A stretch of 54,828 bases of DNA from positions 1 through 54,828 of the IMG/VR virus record IMGVR_UViG_3300022208_000004, one strand, 5' to 3'. The position numbers and the translations under genes were made by a program. This stretch comes from a virus. This document shows positions 1 to 8,198 of the stretch, one piece after another. The number at the start of each line of letters is the position of its first letter. Within the stretch, counting starts at the first letter, position 1. The notes beneath the pieces were generated by a model. The model was not told the origin of the DNA. It saw nothing but the letters and a program-made list of their open reading frames with translations, and did not search any database.

Positions 1-230
1 CCTTTAATAGATGAATTAACTCCTGCTAAACTCCATCTAGCAACTGCTAATGTAGCAGCAGGATTGATTGCGGTTTCTGGACCAAAAATTATACCGTCTA
101 TTTCATTACTTTCACTAGACGTTAATAATCCACCACCGAAGTAACCTTTGAATCCCCAGAAGTATATTTCCGCAAGACTAAGCCCCTCAATAGTTTCGGC
201 TTTAAGATAATTTTTGCTATTATAACTCAT
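1..230 (-). CDS. Partial structural or fibre-associated protein (5' end only)
   Basis: An open frame begins with ATG at 230 and runs off the left edge of the window, giving about 76 residues. It starts MSYNSKNYLKAETIEG and contains a Gly/Tyr/Phe-rich stretch (FKGYFGGG). The start overlaps the TAA of the preceding fibre gene as TAATG, which implies translational coupling. I do not recognise the family. Its place directly after a repeat-rich fibre gene suggests another tail appendage or fibre-associated protein. That is inference from position only. Confidence 0.6.
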   Translation of the reverse strand, partial: MSYNSKNYLKAETIEGLSLAEIYFWGFKGYFGGGLLTSSESNEIDGIIFGPETAINPAATLAVARWSLAGVNSSIK

Positions 231-2917
231 TAAATTATTATCCAACCCCCACTTGTTGCTACAATTGTTACTGCTTCATATGTAGTATTTAGCGTATATG
301 TTGGTGCATCATCTATAGTTTCAGAAGCATTCGGGTCAATTGTTACGGTATAAGGCAAAGGCATCATATTTTTAATATGAAAAGTTAATCCTAAGTTAGA
401 CGCTACGGCAGGAAGATATACGGTATAATTTACAGGTGTAGTTAAATCAATTACATGAATATAAGCACTATCTACACCTAAACTTACGGAAACGCTAGGT
501 GATGTATATACCGTACACCTATTAATAATGTTATACATACCAGCATTAGAAGAAGCTAATATGGTCCGCCCGCCAGAAGTTACTCCTAGAATGCCAACTG
601 CACTTAAAAAAAGTCCAGTATTGGTACTATTATTAAAAGTATAGGAAGGGGCGGACCAGGTTCCATCCTGGATGTAGTAAGGTATTATTGAAGAAACTGC
701 CACTGAGGATACACTAAACCTACCAGTACCACCAGTAGAAATAGCAATATTATCAGCGGCCGCCCAATATATTCCCGTATTATTATCACCAGTAAAAGTT
801 ATAGCGGGAGAAACAGCGGTTCCATTTTGGTTGTAAATCGGTAAGGTAGATGTAATATCAGAAGCCCCGATAGACAATCTTAAAGTGCCAGCAGTTGAAA
901 CGCCCAATTTATCCGCACTAATCCAATATAGACCAGTATTATTATCACCCGTAAAAGTTATAGCAGGTGCAGTAACGGTTCCATCCTGATTATAGAAAGG
1001 TAATGTAGATGTAATATCGGAAACACCAATAGACAATCTTAATAGACTGTTTGTGGATATACCGATTGTATTTGCTCCAATACGATATAATCCAGAAGTT
1101 GTTTCAGAAGTCCAGGAAAATCCAGGTGCGCCAGCCGTTCCATCAACAGCCCTGAAAATTTTATTAGTAAAGGTTTCTGTATTTGCCAATGTGGATAATG
1201 TTCCAGTTGTAGGAAGTGTGACATTGGTTATTGCCGTAGAGGTCAACGTCATTGAGAAAGCGCCAGACGTAACAAAATCATTTGCTAATGTTAGATTACC
1301 AGAAAGATTTATTATTCTATTTGCATCATTATGAGTTAAAGTTATGGTTCTATCTGCAATGTTAGTAAGAGAACCCATGACAAGGCTTGTTTCAAAGGTT
1401 CCATTTTTTATTGATAATCCGTTATTTAATATTCTAAGATATTTTCCAGCAGTATTAGTAAATGAAATCGTCTCAACATCATTTACTCTAAATGAATATA
1501 TACTTCCAGTTATACCATTGAAAATATTTGTAGTAGTTCCATCATGATATATTGATAAATCATTTCCATTTCCAAAATAGATTCTGGATGAATCTGGTAA
1601 ATATATTCCACCTTGAACGTATAAAGTATTTGCACCTTTTTTAGCCCCTGTTGAGCCTATTGAAACGGAACCATCTTCATAAATTCTTAGTCTTTGAATT
1701 AGATTGAGGTCAGGGTCAGTAGCACCAGAATCATTGGTATAGAAGATTAGGTCAGCATCAGCAGCACCCGTACCATTCTCTGAAGCGATTCTAGCGCCGA
1801 TATATGTGGCCAGGGTAGTAAGATCATAGTTAATGAAATCTATCAATCCAAACGGCGTTCCAGAGGCGTCTCTTGCGCCTAACAATCCAAGGTTAGATTG
1901 TCTTAGGTCAGTAGCAGAATTCTTACCATCAAAGAATAAATTATATTCGCTATAGATTCCAGAAATAGGATTGGTATTACTTTCAAAAATAAAACTGGTT
2001 CTTTTATTTAAAGTAAATCTGTCATTAACTTCCTGCCATCCAAAACTAGCATCAGAAGCAACCCTTAATGTCTTATCACCATCGGCACTAGATGAAATAT
2101 CCAATTCATTGCTTCTAAAAATAGTATGCTCAACACCATTTATGGACACCCCAATTTCATCGGTTACATAATAAAGTCCAGTATCAATATTATTTGTAAA
2201 TGTTATAGCAGGTGCGGAAACACTTCCATCCTGATTATAGAAAGGCAAAGTGGATGTAATAGCGGTTGTGGAAATGTCAAATCTTAATGTACCACCAGTG
2301 CTTACTCCTATTCTATCAGCGGCAATCCAATAAAGACCAGTATTAGTATCACTAGAGAAACTATAAGCTGGTAATAAGGCAGAACCCTTTGATATAGCCA
2401 AACTTCCATTCAATCCAGAAATAATTACGTTTACCCCATCAGCATAGACTACATGATTACGGTTAGTATCCAATAAGGTATAAGAACTTCCAGCACCAGA
2501 TAAAGTTACACCACTGGCTATTGTATTTGCAAATCTTAGAACACCTTGATTGTTTGTTCCAGATAGAGTGAATGTATATGTACTGGCCAAGTTTATTATT
2601 GTATCTGAATCAATATCAATGATTAGATTAATAGCTGATATGCTTATGTTTGCAGTAGCATTGTGTGTTCCACCTAATATTTTTATTCTATTTCCATCAA
2701 CAACAGAAGCGGCAAAGGAATCAATGAAATGAGTAGCCTCACCAGAGTTATATTCAGCCAAGCTTCCAACAACAATATCATAATCTGATCTTGCTCTGAA
2801 TATATTTAATTGAGTCTGATAATCCAATAAATTAGGAACACTCAATTCGCCAGTTAAGGCTATTTTGTTTATCCTTGTTCCATCTGTAAATGTTTTATCT
2901 TTTCTAATATATGGCAT
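230..2917 (-). CDS. Tail fibre protein with repeated beta modules
   Basis: An 895-residue protein with about six copies of a module of roughly 50 residues. Each copy carries a TGLYW-like core, then GVSTGGTLR, then an ITSTLPFYNQDG linker. A central segment contains RIYFGNGNDLSIYHDGT, a motif I associate with long fibres of T4-like phages, especially cyanophages. Composition is rich in Thr, Ser, Asn and Gly with few charged residues, as in elongated trimeric fibres. No cleavage or chaperone domain is obvious at the C-terminus. A GAGGG ribosome site precedes the ATG. It follows another appendage gene and is coupled to the next. Role: host recognition or a fibre shaft; which receptor is unknown. 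Confidence 0.75.
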   Translation of the reverse strand: MPYIRKDKTFTDGTRINKIALTGELSVPNLLDYQTQLNIFRARSDYDIVVGSLAEYNSGEATHFIDSFAASVVDGNRIKILGGTHNATANISISAINLIIDIDSDTIINLASTYTFTLSGTNNQGVLRFANTIASGVTLSGAGSSYTLLDTNRNHVVYADGVNVIISGLNGSLAISKGSALLPAYSFSSDTNTGLYWIAADRIGVSTGGTLRFDISTTAITSTLPFYNQDGSVSAPAITFTNNIDTGLYYVTDEIGVSINGVEHTIFRSNELDISSSADGDKTLRVASDASFGWQEVNDRFTLNKRTSFIFESNTNPISGIYSEYNLFFDGKNSATDLRQSNLGLLGARDASGTPFGLIDFINYDLTTLATYIGARIASENGTGAADADLIFYTNDSGATDPDLNLIQRLRIYEDGSVSIGSTGAKKGANTLYVQGGIYLPDSSRIYFGNGNDLSIYHDGTTTNIFNGITGSIYSFRVNDVETISFTNTAGKYLRILNNGLSIKNGTFETSLVMGSLTNIADRTITLTHNDANRIINLSGNLTLANDFVTSGAFSMTLTSTAITNVTLPTTGTLSTLANTETFTNKIFRAVDGTAGAPGFSWTSETTSGLYRIGANTIGISTNSLLRLSIGVSDITSTLPFYNQDGTVTAPAITFTGDNNTGLYWISADKLGVSTAGTLRLSIGASDITSTLPIYNQNGTAVSPAITFTGDNNTGIYWAAADNIAISTGGTGRFSVSSVAVSSIIPYYIQDGTWSAPSYTFNNSTNTGLFLSAVGILGVTSGGRTILASSNAGMYNIINRCTVYTSPSVSVSLGVDSAYIHVIDLTTPVNYTVYLPAVASNLGLTFHIKNMMPLPYTVTIDPNASETIDDAPTYTLNTTYEAVTIVATSGGWIII

Positions 2918-2932
2918 TGTTACCCTCTAAAA

Positions 2933-4921
2933 TTAAACCGCTTCTGTCAATACACTACCACTAGACACATATAATCTTCTAGGAAGTGATGTTACTCTAT
3001 CTACAAAAATATGTTCACCAGCAGAATTGTGTTCATAATTAAGACGTTCTGTATTATCTTTTGAAACATCTATATGAGTATAGGCTTCAACAAACTGAAT
3101 AACATTACCTGTTGCCCAGGTCGTCTTAGGCGCTATTGTATCCTTAGAATAAGTGCTTCCAGGTAAAAGTAATTCAACATAATCTATACCTTCGACTTGA
3201 AGCAATCCATTACGATAAACATACATTGATTGAATTCCGTTTATCCCTTTTGGAATAAACATGGCCGAATCTGGTAGTTTAAGATTACCACTACCTTGTA
3301 TGGTTATGTTAAATGAAAACCCTGGACTAGCTGTGCCATTAGATGCATTTGTGCAAGGACCAGTTGCAGAATTTGTTACAGTAACAACACTTGATAGTGA
3401 TGTAGAAGCGAAATCGGCAAGAGCCTCTAATACCGCCGCTGTTGCAGTAGCAACTTGAGCCGCCGTGTCAGTGGAATTTATAGCCACCACGGCACCAGTC
3501 CAGGCAGGATTAGGATTTGGATTTACGCCAGCACCATCAACATTATACCATACATAATAATGTTTTATATCGTTTGCAGAATACAAATGGAACCATTTAT
3601 TTGCTAAGGTTGAACCAGCCACGGTTGTTATTTGTGTTACTTCCGCCGTAGGAACAACATCACTTACCAAAGTCAATGTCTTATGCATTCTTGAAAAGGA
3701 GAAAGGGGGGTCTTGCCAGTTCCAGAATATTGCAAATGCATCTAGATTGGCCGCACCAAGCCAAGTCAATCTAATTGTAGCAGTAGAAATACCCGTCACT
3801 AGATTTATGTCCTGATCTTGGTTTTGGTTTACGCTGTTTATTGATACTTGAATATTTCCAGGATTATCAGATTCTAAATGAACATACAGTTTGTTGTAAG
3901 TAGCACCCAATGGCAAGGATGTTCTTTGGATATAATCACCACTACCACCAGAGTAGTTATTATCAGTGGAAGAATATACCAAACCAGATACTAGATAATT
4001 AGGGTCTGCACCAACTGGTTTCTTCATGGTATTGTAATAGGCAGAGGAATAGCTAAGGCTTGTAAATAAATTGTTTATGAGAATATCTTCTTGGGTTATA
4101 TCACCAGTACCACCAGAACCACCACCAGAACCCCCAACGCCACTAGATAGAAGTAGCAAACCATTTCCCAAAGATAGTCCAATCCTAATAGAAGTTTCTC
4201 CATTGGTTATACTACCTGCTATTGAATCGTGTAAGTAAACATAGGTTCCAGCGGGATACGTTGCATTGGGCATGTTTGAACCCATATTGATAAATCCCTG
4301 TGTCATTACAACTCTATCTGTAACGCTTGCGATTCCAATAAATTTATGAGGGGAGTTTACTGTTCCTGAATCAACTGCGATTGCCTTTTTATATTTACTA
4401 GCGGTTCCATCAAAATAAACCACATTGAAATCTCTTACAGCAGTATCGAATTTGGAAAATTCATCTATTGTTTTACCTACATAGTTCAATGAATTTCTAA
4501 AAATATATTCTGCGTTAGAATCTCCAAAAGTTATAATTGAGTTTGGTACTATGTGATTTTTACTATCAAGTCCGTTTGATACTACTTTGAAATAGGCAAT
4601 TGCTCTTTGAGAATTATTATCACCACCTAGAACGTTTACATAATTATTGAAAGAAATGTAGGCTAGAGTAACTATGTCTGTTCCATCAGCGGGCGCAATA
4701 GCATATATTATGTATTCACCTTCGGTTAAGGCAGGAGAAAAGGTAAAAGGATTAACAGACACAATGGTAAATCCTCTACCATTACCACCAATGTTAATCA
4801 TTCCATCTGGTATGTTAATTTTGTGAACAGTACCTACAGAATAATCTGAAATATCAACTATTGGACCTTTTAGAGAAATGAACCCCGCTGCTTGAGACGC
4901 AATTGAAAAAATCTCTGTCAT
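2933..4921 (-). CDS. Virion appendage protein with YYVWYN module
   Basis: About 662 residues. I chose the ATG at 4921 (MTEIFSIASQ) because GGAG lies just upstream; a TTG codon at 4939 overlaps that site and is unlikely to be the start. The N-terminal third is hydrophobic beta-type sequence. A Gly/Ser-rich linker (GVGGSGGGSGGTG) sits near residue 270. A module with KHYYVWYNV and an NATGP-type ending lies around residues 425-545 and recurs in three baseplate proteins of this window. The C-terminus contains SMYVYRNGLLQVEGIDYV, a pattern common in phage fibre and adhesin proteins. A CATAAATA late-promoter-like box lies about 35 bases upstream. Likely a fibre, collar or adhesin component; the exact role is unknown. 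Confidence 0.65.
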   Translation of the reverse strand: MTEIFSIASQAAGFISLKGPIVDISDYSVGTVHKINIPDGMINIGGNGRGFTIVSVNPFTFSPALTEGEYIIYAIAPADGTDIVTLAYISFNNYVNVLGGDNNSQRAIAYFKVVSNGLDSKNHIVPNSIITFGDSNAEYIFRNSLNYVGKTIDEFSKFDTAVRDFNVVYFDGTASKYKKAIAVDSGTVNSPHKFIGIASVTDRVVMTQGFINMGSNMPNATYPAGTYVYLHDSIAGSITNGETSIRIGLSLGNGLLLLSSGVGGSGGGSGGTGDITQEDILINNLFTSLSYSSAYYNTMKKPVGADPNYLVSGLVYSSTDNNYSGGSGDYIQRTSLPLGATYNKLYVHLESDNPGNIQVSINSVNQNQDQDINLVTGISTATIRLTWLGAANLDAFAIFWNWQDPPFSFSRMHKTLTLVSDVVPTAEVTQITTVAGSTLANKWFHLYSANDIKHYYVWYNVDGAGVNPNPNPAWTGAVVAINSTDTAAQVATATAAVLEALADFASTSLSSVVTVTNSATGPCTNASNGTASPGFSFNITIQGSGNLKLPDSAMFIPKGINGIQSMYVYRNGLLQVEGIDYVELLLPGSTYSKDTIAPKTTWATGNVIQFVEAYTHIDVSKDNTERLNYEHNSAGEHIFVDRVTSLPRRLYVSSGSVLTEAV
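3285..3645 (-). repeat. YYVWYN module, copy 1 (appendage protein)
   Basis: Protein-level repeat of about 110 residues: TVAGSTLANKWFHLYSANDI, HYYVWYNV, a helix AATATAAVLEALADF and a final TVTNSATGPCTNASNGT. Related copies lie at about 41350-41720, 42850-43215, 49310-49615 and 50993-51310. Boundaries are approximate. Confidence 0.75.
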
Positions 4922-4955
4922 AGTAAAATAAAACTCCAAAATTAATGTTCATTTC

Positions 4956-4963
4956 TATTTATG
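4956..4963 (-). promoter_or_regulatory. T4-type late promoter box (CATAAATA)
   Basis: On the minus strand this reads CATAAATA, close to the T4 late consensus TATAAATA. It sits downstream of the terminator of the tail-tube gene and about 35 bases before the next ATG, where a new transcript would be expected. Confidence 0.6.
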
Positions 4964-4965
4964 AA

Positions 4966-5003
4966 TATAAAAAAAGGCTTCAAACAAAATGTGTGAAGCC
5001 TTT
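4966..5003 (-). terminator. Rho-independent terminator after the tail-tube gene
   Basis: Inverted repeat AAAGGCTTCA / TGAAGCCTTT around an 11-base loop, followed on the minus strand by a run of seven T. It separates the tail-tube gene from the fibre genes. Only four T follow on the plus strand, so it should work mainly in the minus direction. Confidence 0.85.
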
Positions 5004-5025
5004 TAGTCTAATGTTTTCATTTAAT

Positions 5026-5598
5026 TTATTTCTTATTACTGTGTACTAAACCAATACCAGAACCTACTGTTGGGTCAACATCACTACTAAAGTAATTGAA
5101 TGTAAAAGAAACACTAAACTCTTGAACCTGGTCAACAGTTTCATGTGATAATTCAACCGTGTCCAGGCTCTTTGGCCATGCATCATGAAGGTAATAAGTC
5201 ATGATAGGGTCTTTACTACTGTTCCCTATTTGTTCCAATTTTATTATAGCCCTATATTCAGAGGCGGGTCTTCTTGTGTTTGTAATAGGGTCTGCTATGA
5301 GATTAACCCATTGTTCCATCAAGGTTCTAAGTTCAAGATTTATGTTGTTCCAAAAAATAACAGTATAGGGTTCATAAGTTATATCACCCGAACGCTTATC
5401 TTGATGGCCAAACCAGTTAAGGGTAGTGATTTCTCCTATTGTTCTACTAGGAATTGAGGCACTTTTAACATGATACTGCATATCCTCTGTAAATCCAGGT
5501 ACTCCCGTAGGAACATTCTCAAACGAAAGTAAGAAACGGTTTGGTCTAATTATATCTTCAACATTACTTTTAAAATCATGTATTGTAATTCCAGGCAT
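5026..5598 (-). CDS. gp19: Major tail tube protein (gp19-like)
   Basis: A 190-residue protein of the T4 gp19 tail-tube family, length typical. The family-like N-terminus is IIRPNRFLLSFEN near residues 15-28. It is followed by KSASIPSRTIGE, by YEPYTVIFWNN in the middle, and by a C-terminal strand pair around LSHETVDQVQEFSVSFTF. It lies immediately downstream of the sheath gene, as in T4 (18-19), with a strong GGGAG ribosome site and its own terminator. It should stack in hexameric rings to form the inner DNA conduit of the tail. Three divergent relatives lie in the baseplate cluster; this copy is the best major-tube candidate because of its sheath neighbour. Confidence 0.9.
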   Translation of the reverse strand: MPGITIHDFKSNVEDIIRPNRFLLSFENVPTGVPGFTEDMQYHVKSASIPSRTIGEITTLNWFGHQDKRSGDITYEPYTVIFWNNINLELRTLMEQWVNLIADPITNTRRPASEYRAIIKLEQIGNSSKDPIMTYYLHDAWPKSLDTVELSHETVDQVQEFSVSFTFNYFSSDVDPTVGSGIGLVHSNKK

Positions 5599-5614
5599 TT
5601 ATTTCTCCCTTAAA

Positions 5615-8137
5615 TTAAACTGTAAAATCACTAAATGAAGTGCCCATTTGAGTTATTGTCATTGTGCTTTTCAAGAATTCAGCGGTTCTTGTTGGCTTGA
5701 CATAAATTCCTACAAGCATTGCATTAGCTTCAACAATATCTTGAGTATTGTTAGTCTCATTTACCACTATCATATAGTCTATTAAACCACGTCTTGCTTT
5801 TATTCTACTATATAGTGGATTCAACACACCAGACACCCTACTTCTACTGATTGCATCATTTATAGTGAAGACAAATGGCTTTAATGATTTATCTGTAATT
5901 TCAGCCAATTCAATTAGATTTTCTCTAACGTTGATTCTATCCAAGGCAGAAGCTTCCGCTGTGTGTGTCTTTTGACCATAAATAATAGCATTACCCTCAC
6001 CAGGAATAGGTATGATTGGGTTAATAGCATTGTAATACAAAGAATCCCTACCAGTCTTATTTGGAATGAAAGCAAGCTTTATGGCATTTTTAATAACGCC
6101 TCTTGATGTTCCCGCAGTAGCTTCCCAAGGAGTTTTATTTACTGCAAACAACCCCGCAACGTCACCTGATATATTTACCCAACGGTTTACATCATTATAC
6201 TTATCGTACTGATATTTCATGTTTCCATAAACAGCAACAAAGGTTGAAGATGCATTGAACAGCATTGAATTGAATTTTGCTTCCACTGTTCCAAAGGCTT
6301 CTACAAGATATTTAACAGCTTCGGCGCTTGTCTTTCCTACCAATGCGGAATTATCATATGGTGCAACTATTCCCAAGCAATCTTTTCTTGTACCTGCTAT
6401 AGTAGCCCCTTTATTGTAATCCAACTCATGTGGAAGTATATATCTTACCTTTATTTCATCCTTGTTTTCAAATGAAAGATAGGCTTCAATAATATCAGCT
6501 TGAGTATATCCATTTGGATTATAGGCACCATTAGAAGTAGAATCCACTACTGGCCAATAGGCTTTTAATTCTGTTGTGGTTCCTATTCTTGGATAGATTG
6601 TTGTATATGTTGAATGGTGAATTATAGGTAAAGAGCCACCACCAGTATTAACTTCTTTGGTACTATTCTGGTTTACCTTTACATACACATATTTTGAATT
6701 ACTAGCTAAAACAGATTCGGCAAAATTGATTCTGTTGAAAGTATCTCTACCAGTTTCTTTCCAGGAAAGAACCCATTTTTCCAATACAGTGAATGAACCA
6801 TCATCTTCTTTTTTGAATACTATCATAGCAAATTCACCTAAAGAAAATTTAGGCATGAATTCAAAGAAAGAAGAAAATTTAGATTGCATATCTGTTGAGA
6901 CACTTTCATTCCAAGCAGCCTCATTTGAGCAAACACCGATTCCTATTTCAGCATCTACTGATGTAACATATTTTCTGTAGACAGCCAATCTTGAATCTGT
7001 AATATTTCCTCTTAATGATGTTGTAGAGACAGTAAAATTATCCAAGGTTTGATTTGGAGTAGCATTTACTGAAGTAACGGCAATTCCTGAAACGGAACCA
7101 TTTATTAATTCACTTGCGGCAAAAGCACCAGTTACATCTGATAATGTAAGGGTATTACTTGATATATTAGCAATCTTTCCACTTGCACCAGACGTTTGAC
7201 CAGTTATAGTTTCCCCTAGAACAACCAAAGCACCACCACCAGTTATTAGGTTTATCTTTCCAGTCAAATCCCAACCAGTCAAGGCAGTAGCATTCAATAA
7301 GTTGATTGTTGTTCCATCACCACCTATTTTCAAGGTTTCAATACCATTTACAATCAATATACCAGAATCAGCACCGCTAGAAGGCAATCCTTTTTGAGAA
7401 ACCTGATTGCCTCTCAATTTGGTTCTTAATTTCATTGTATATTGATCTGTTGCAGCATGAGTATATTCAACAATAGTTTTAGATATTGAAGCGATATTCA
7501 TGTTTGTAATAGTTGTTTCTGCAACATCACTATTATACAAAGTGCCTTGTTCAACTGCCTGATAGGTAGACAAAGTAGTTTTTGTTGAATTTGCTAGAGT
7601 TACGTTGTTTGAAGTTGGTGTTCCTGTAGCAGAACTTGTGCCACCCGTGACAATGTTAATAGAACTAAATGTTCCAGATACTTTTATTAGTCCAAGGTAA
7701 GTATTGGTTCCTGAAGTTCTTTTAGAGAAAATTATAGCAGTTGCGTTTGTTACTGCTTGAGAAACAGTTTCGCCAATAACAAAGGTTCCTGTCAAGGATG
7801 CTGTAACAAATTCCAATTCTCTTACAACCTGCCCGCCAGTTAGAACTAAACCAGTATTCTTTGTAGCCTTGGCTTGGTCAATAGGTCTTACGTTGTAAAC
7901 ATCGGAAACATATTGTAAAGCATTCCAAGCCTGATACCAGTCATGGTAGTTATATTTTGTAGGCTTGTTGAAATAGGATTGTAATATACTTTCGCCTTCT
8001 GTCTTAGTCACTTGAAAAGCGGGACCGTTGTCGGCTCTCAAAATATTAGCAATTGATTTACCTGCGATTTGGGCAGGTTTCTGTGAAACGTTTCTTTCAA
8101 ACAGTTCATGACCTGGACTTAGGCTAAACTCTGTCAT
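5615..8137 (-). CDS. gp18: Tail sheath protein (gp18-like), enlarged
   Basis: An 840-residue sheath protein (T4 gp18 is 659). The N-terminus LSPGHELFERNVSQ plus GPAFQVTK and LQYVSDVYNVRPID match the gp18 pattern. The C-terminal 150 residues (NVRENLIELAEI, NNTQDIVEANA, GIYVKPTRTAEFL) are the conserved sheath core. Extra length lies after residue 100. There, two segments carry GETVSQAVTNAT and GETITGQTSGASG, a beta-module type that often decorates phage surface proteins. Ribosome site GGAG is well spaced, with a CATAAATA late box 46 bases upstream of the ATG. It polymerises around the tube and contracts to drive penetration. Confidence 0.92.
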   Translation of the reverse strand: MTEFSLSPGHELFERNVSQKPAQIAGKSIANILRADNGPAFQVTKTEGESILQSYFNKPTKYNYHDWYQAWNALQYVSDVYNVRPIDQAKATKNTGLVLTGGQVVRELEFVTASLTGTFVIGETVSQAVTNATAIIFSKRTSGTNTYLGLIKVSGTFSSINIVTGGTSSATGTPTSNNVTLANSTKTTLSTYQAVEQGTLYNSDVAETTITNMNIASISKTIVEYTHAATDQYTMKLRTKLRGNQVSQKGLPSSGADSGILIVNGIETLKIGGDGTTINLLNATALTGWDLTGKINLITGGGALVVLGETITGQTSGASGKIANISSNTLTLSDVTGAFAASELINGSVSGIAVTSVNATPNQTLDNFTVSTTSLRGNITDSRLAVYRKYVTSVDAEIGIGVCSNEAAWNESVSTDMQSKFSSFFEFMPKFSLGEFAMIVFKKEDDGSFTVLEKWVLSWKETGRDTFNRINFAESVLASNSKYVYVKVNQNSTKEVNTGGGSLPIIHHSTYTTIYPRIGTTTELKAYWPVVDSTSNGAYNPNGYTQADIIEAYLSFENKDEIKVRYILPHELDYNKGATIAGTRKDCLGIVAPYDNSALVGKTSAEAVKYLVEAFGTVEAKFNSMLFNASSTFVAVYGNMKYQYDKYNDVNRWVNISGDVAGLFAVNKTPWEATAGTSRGVIKNAIKLAFIPNKTGRDSLYYNAINPIIPIPGEGNAIIYGQKTHTAEASALDRINVRENLIELAEITDKSLKPFVFTINDAISRSRVSGVLNPLYSRIKARRGLIDYMIVVNETNNTQDIVEANAMLVGIYVKPTRTAEFLKSTMTITQMGTSFSDFTV

Positions 8138-8182
8138 AATTATTCTCCAAATAAAACTTATGTTTTTTAACTATGTTTATTT

Positions 8183-8190
8183 TATTTATG
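8183..8190 (-). promoter_or_regulatory. T4-type late promoter box (CATAAATA)
   Basis: CATAAATA on the minus strand in the short gap between the terminase C-gene and the sheath gene, 46 bases before the sheath ATG. It would give the sheath-tube pair its own high-level late transcript. Confidence 0.6.
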
Positions 8191-8198
8191 TTTTCTTA

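Noticed and set aside
1053-1334. Plus-strand open frame within the fibre gene
   Set aside because: Antisense shadow of a repeat-rich gene with no independent start signal. No plus-strand gene in the window passed this test.
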